NCBI RefSeq assembly: GCF_022818495.1
Contig: NZ_CP089291.1
Location: forward strand, 496,001-560,000
DNA: 64,000 bases
Direction: 5' to 3'
Source of the DNA: Fodinisporobacter ferrooxydans
GTDB lineage: Bacteria > Bacillota > Bacilli > Tumebacillales > MYW30-H2
Each line of letters opens with the position of its first letter. Position 1 is the stretch's first letter. Positions 61,388 through 64,000 of the stretch are shown in pieces. The notes below the pieces were generated by a model, which was given only the letters and a program-made list of their open reading frames with translations, did no database searches and had not been told where the DNA came from. The translations under genes and the position numbers were made by a program.

Positions 61388-62290
61388 ATGAAATCATCCC
61401 ATGTCTTTCAAAGTTCTGTCATGAAAAATCTGTATCAGAAAGCAAAACAAATTGCACAATTTTCTTCTGCGGTTGTACTTGAAGGAGAAAGCGGAGTTGG
61501 CAAAAAAACAGTTGCCGAATGGATCCATCAAAACAGCGGAAGAGCGAACTATCCTTTATTAACTGTAAATTGTCCTGCGTTATCTGAAAAAATGATTGAT
61601 ACGGAGCTTATGGGGAAAGAACGCGGAAAACAACCGAGCGTCATGGAACAGGCAGATAAAGGAACCGTAGTTCTTCATCGGATCGACGAATTGCCATATG
61701 AGTTTCAAGGAAAGATGCTCGATTTTATCATGGAATGCAGCAAACGCAAACAAGTCGGTAGTTGGACGAAAACGATCGACATCCGGATCATTGCTACAAC
61801 AACCTTCGATTTAAAACAGATGGTGGAAGAAAAGCGATTTCGCGATGACCTGTATTATACTCTGCATTCAACCAAAGTACGCATCCCTCCGTTGCGGGAA
61901 AGAAGAGAGGATATAAGACCATTGCTTACATTTTATTTGAAACAAATTTGCAAAGATCTCAATCTGGTGAAGCGGTTCGAAAATGAGACTTTCTGCATTC
62001 TGATGAACCATTCCTATCCCGGTAATGTGCGGGAACTAAGAGGGTTGATTGAAGGATTATGTATCACAACGATAACTGAAGAAATTTGTCCGCAAGACTT
62101 ACCGGAATATTTGCTGCTTTCCCAGGAAAAAGAAAACACCTCTCTCGAAGCTCAATTGCAAGTACTGGAGAAGCAAGTCATTTTACAAACATTAAAGAAT
62201 GAAACAAGCATCCGCAAGGCAGCAAAGAAATTGCAAATCAGTCATGCAACACTCTTAAGGAAAATGCAGAAACTCGGGATACAATACTAG
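61388..62290 (+). CDS. TyrR-like AAA+ regulator with degenerate sigma-54 motifs
   Basis: About 300 residues: an NtrC-type AAA+ domain from the first residues and a C-terminal Fis-type HTH (KAAKKLQISHATLLRKMQKLG). Walker A GESGVGKK at 33-40 is intact. The Walker B acidic pair is replaced (LHRIDEL at 96-102), and the GAFTGA loop that contacts sigma-54 is missing (ELMGKERGKQPS instead). The HTH is of the TyrR type. It therefore probably acts without sigma-54, like TyrR. No N-terminal ACT or PAS domain is present. The ATG at 61388 follows GAGGTG; an in-frame GTG is three codons earlier. Confidence 0.85.
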   Translation: MKSSHVFQSSVMKNLYQKAKQIAQFSSAVVLEGESGVGKKTVAEWIHQNSGRANYPLLTVNCPALSEKMIDTELMGKERGKQPSVMEQADKGTVVLHRIDELPYEFQGKMLDFIMECSKRKQVGSWTKTIDIRIIATTTFDLKQMVEEKRFRDDLYYTLHSTKVRIPPLRERREDIRPLLTFYLKQICKDLNLVKRFENETFCILMNHSYPGNVRELRGLIEGLCITTITEEICPQDLPEYLLLSQEKENTSLEAQLQVLEKQVILQTLKNETSIRKAAKKLQISHATLLRKMQKLGIQY

Positions 62291-62317
62291 CCAACTCCCG
62301 CTGCGGGAGTTGGCTTT
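62290..62317 (+). terminator. intrinsic terminator
   Basis: GCCAACTCCCG pairs with CGGGAGTTGGC across a two-base loop, followed by TTTG; it starts at the last base of the regulator's stop codon. Confidence 0.82.
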
Positions 62318-62330
62318 GTGCACTGATCCA

Positions 62331-63308
62331 TTAAAATCCAAGCACCGGGTGTGGGACATATGGTTCTTCCATGAATAAAATTTCCTCAGGCGTCAACTTG
62401 ATCGAAAGCGCAGCTACCGCATCATCCAGATGATGCGATTTGGTTGCTCCAATGATCGGCGCTGTAACCGGTTCCTTTTGCAGCACCCAGGCAAGCGCCG
62501 CTTGAGCACGTGGAACGCCCCGTTGCGCCGCAACCTCCGCCACCCGTTCGACTACTCTGCGATCCGCGTCAGCTGTAACCGCATAGAGTTTCTTCCCAAA
62601 TTCATCCGTCTCGGAACGCGCACTCGTTTCCTCCCAGTCACGTGTCAGCCGTCCTCTTGCCAGTGGACTCCAAGGAATCACGCCGATTTTCTCTTCTTGG
62701 CAAAGTGGCAGCATCTCTCGCTCCTCTTCACGGTACAAGAGGTTCAAGTAATTCTGCATCGTAACGAATCGGGTCCATCCGTTTCTTTCAGCGATATGTA
62801 ACGCTTTGAGAAATTGCCATGCGTACATGGTGGAAGCGCCAATGTATCTTGCCTTCCCTGCCTTTACAACGTCATGCAGCGCTTCCATCGTCTCTTCGAT
62901 CGGCGTATTGCAATCCCAGCGGTGGATCTGATACAAATCGACATAATCGGTTCCCAGCCGCCTCAGGCTGTTATCAATCTCACACATAATCGCCTTTCGC
63001 GAGAGCCCGGATCCATTGGGACCGGGACGCATACGACCGTGAACCTTTGTTGCGATCACTATTTCATCCCGCTTGGCGTAATCCCTCAAAGCGCGCCCGA
63101 CAATCTCCTCGCTCGTCCCATCCGAATAGACATTCGCAGTATCGAAGAAGTTAATGCCAAGCTCCAGCGCCTTTTTTATAGTAGGGCGACTTTGCTCTTC
63201 GTTCAGCACCCAGCGGTGATTCCCTCGCTCCGGTACACCAAAGCTCATACAGCCAAGACAAAGGCGGGATACATCCATGCCGGTATTGCCAAGCTTCACA
63301 TAGTCCAT
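62331..63308 (-). CDS. aldo/keto reductase
   Basis: 325-residue NADPH-dependent (beta/alpha)8 reductase. The catalytic tetrad is visible: Asp in NFFDTANVYSDG with Tyr five residues later, Lys in IATKVHG and His in YQIHRWD. It belongs to the AKR11/YhdN-like bacterial group. AGGGATAAGAAA precedes the ATG. Substrate unknown; no clear operon partner. Confidence 0.92.
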   Translation of the reverse strand: MDYVKLGNTGMDVSRLCLGCMSFGVPERGNHRWVLNEEQSRPTIKKALELGINFFDTANVYSDGTSEEIVGRALRDYAKRDEIVIATKVHGRMRPGPNGSGLSRKAIMCEIDNSLRRLGTDYVDLYQIHRWDCNTPIEETMEALHDVVKAGKARYIGASTMYAWQFLKALHIAERNGWTRFVTMQNYLNLLYREEEREMLPLCQEEKIGVIPWSPLARGRLTRDWEETSARSETDEFGKKLYAVTADADRRVVERVAEVAAQRGVPRAQAALAWVLQKEPVTAPIIGATKSHHLDDAVAALSIKLTPEEILFMEEPYVPHPVLGF

Positions 63309-63370
63309 TTTCTTATCCCTTCTTTCTATGAAATTGTTTGCAATGATCCATGCAAAATCGAGCTCACTTC

Positions 63371-63574
63371 CTAATCCATTCGTTTTAGCAAGTCTTTTAT
63401 TAAAAGTTCCAGGATCTGTTCCTGAAACACTTTTCTTTCCGTTCCTCTTATGCTCTGCAACAGTTGATTATCCCAAGGCATTTTCATTTGATTCAATAGT
63501 GAAAGTTCACTCGCTGTGAACAGCGGGTTGTGGCTGCGAACAGTCGGCAAATATTTTGGATTTAAAAAAAGCAA
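63371..63574 (-). CDS. possible small ORF of unknown family
   Basis: 67 codons from a TTG, charged C-terminal half (RKVFQEQILELLIKDLLKRM) that looks helical. It lies in the ~290-base gap between the M20 peptidase and the aldo/keto reductase on the same strand. No ribosome binding site is evident. It may be a gene fragment or chance. Confidence 0.25.
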   Translation of the reverse strand: MLFLNPKYLPTVRSHNPLFTASELSLLNQMKMPWDNQLLQSIRGTERKVFQEQILELLIKDLLKRMD

Positions 63575-63595
63575 AAAGACCTGCTCTTGTCAACT

Positions 63596-64000
63596 TTATG
63601 CCATTTTGCCAAATTCCTCAAGCAGAAATGCCATGTACACAATTCCCTGCTCAAAATCATACAAGCGAATCGACTCATTTGGTGCATGTGCCCTTGAATT
63701 CACCCAACCGACCCCTGTGCTGACAACCGGCAATTGCAGTTGATGACCGAATTCATACATTGGACCTGTACCAGCGGCATTCGGTGCTAAAACAACTTCT
63801 GAGCCATATGCTTCTTGTGCGGTTTTCACAACAAGCGAAACAAACGGATCGGCGTAGTTGGAACGATAGGCCCGCTGGCCGTTGATCATTTCCACTCGAA
63901 CATCCATAAATCCATGCTTTTCCAGGTGAGTGCGGACACAGTGCAAAATATGTTCGGGATCTTGATTCGGAACGAGGCGGCAATCGATTTTTGCCTGCGT
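63596..64000 (-). CDS. M20-family metallopeptidase, C-terminal part (5' end beyond the window)
   Basis: The frame is open from base 64000 to the stop at 63596, 134 residues. The sequence IDCRLVPNQDPEHI marks the end of the dimerisation domain of M20 peptidases. APNAAGTGPMYEFG, followed by VNSRAHAPNESI with the last zinc-site histidine, is the C-terminal catalytic segment. Relatives hydrolyse N-acyl amino acids or dipeptides. The N-terminal zinc ligands are outside the window. Confidence 0.88.
   Translation of the reverse strand, partial: TQAKIDCRLVPNQDPEHILHCVRTHLEKHGFMDVRVEMINGQRAYRSNYADPFVSLVVKTAQEAYGSEVVLAPNAAGTGPMYEFGHQLQLPVVSTGVGWVNSRAHAPNESIRLYDFEQGIVYMAFLLEEFGKMA

Overview
The window looks like chromosomal DNA of a spore-forming Bacillota (Firmicutes) of moderate GC. 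The signs are strong AGGAGG-type ribosome binding sites with some GTG and TTG starts, a CotF-like spore coat gene, a YrhE/YrhD-like formate dehydrogenase pair and Gram-positive type chemoreceptors. The density of CoA-dependent and organic-acid catabolic genes suggests a metabolically versatile soil Bacillales, perhaps near Alicyclobacillaceae; that placement is inference. I see no rRNA, tRNA, CRISPR array or prophage.

Positions 1-7000 hold a complete minus-strand beta-oxidation operon (acyl-CoA dehydrogenase, ADP-forming acyl-CoA synthetase-like protein, enoyl-CoA hydratase, thioesterase, 3-hydroxyacyl-CoA dehydrogenase, thiolase). It is preceded by a near-perfect sigma-54 promoter. Positions 7100-10800 hold a decaying quinate/shikimate- or inositol-like cluster: LacI fragment, type II dehydroquinase, Gfo/Idh oxidoreductase, internally deleted MFS transporter, TIM-barrel enzyme.

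Positions 10900-30400 appear to be one IclR-type regulon made of three minus-strand transcription units. These are aldehyde dehydrogenase / ThDP enzyme / class III CoA-transferase; livK-H-M-G-F; and iclR / citryl-CoA-lyase-like / type I dehydroquinase / Zn alcohol dehydrogenase / second ThDP enzyme. All three share the same promoter-operator layout with identical spacing: TTGCAW, 17 bp, TANNAT-like, then GGAA half-sites 20 bp apart and an ATTCC-N7-GGAAT palindrome. The two ThDP genes form a 1.78-kb near-identical duplication, and the scars at its ends show that the two operons descend from one ancestral operon. This is the best candidate here for an undescribed catabolic system.

Positions 30600-46400 carry shikimate kinase, a Cache chemoreceptor, a DUF1641-like protein, aspartate 4-decarboxylase, a cupin-hemerythrin fusion, a PsiE-like protein, formate dehydrogenase with DUF1641 partner and a structured leader RNA, a DUF2294 protein, FdhD directly abutting a MITE-like element, an isochorismatase-like protein, an intergenic cluster of DnaA boxes, and a membrane PAS-GGDEF protein. 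Positions 46700-50600 hold a GntR / ApnO-like / DUF1537 kinase / RuBisCO-like protein cluster resembling D-apionate catabolism, in which the kinase has lost its C-terminal domain. Positions 51000-57300 hold transporters, an HD phosphohydrolase, a LysR/YeiH divergent pair and a spore coat protein; the EamA transporter has an attenuator-like leader. Positions 57400-62300 hold an amide/amine-type cluster (permease, formamidase family, glutamine synthetase-like) beside a TyrR-like regulator with a degenerate AAA+ domain. The window ends with an aldo/keto reductase and a partial M20 peptidase.

The general picture is a catabolic accessory region under active remodelling: six decayed or truncated genes, one large duplication and three copies of a small inverted-repeat element.
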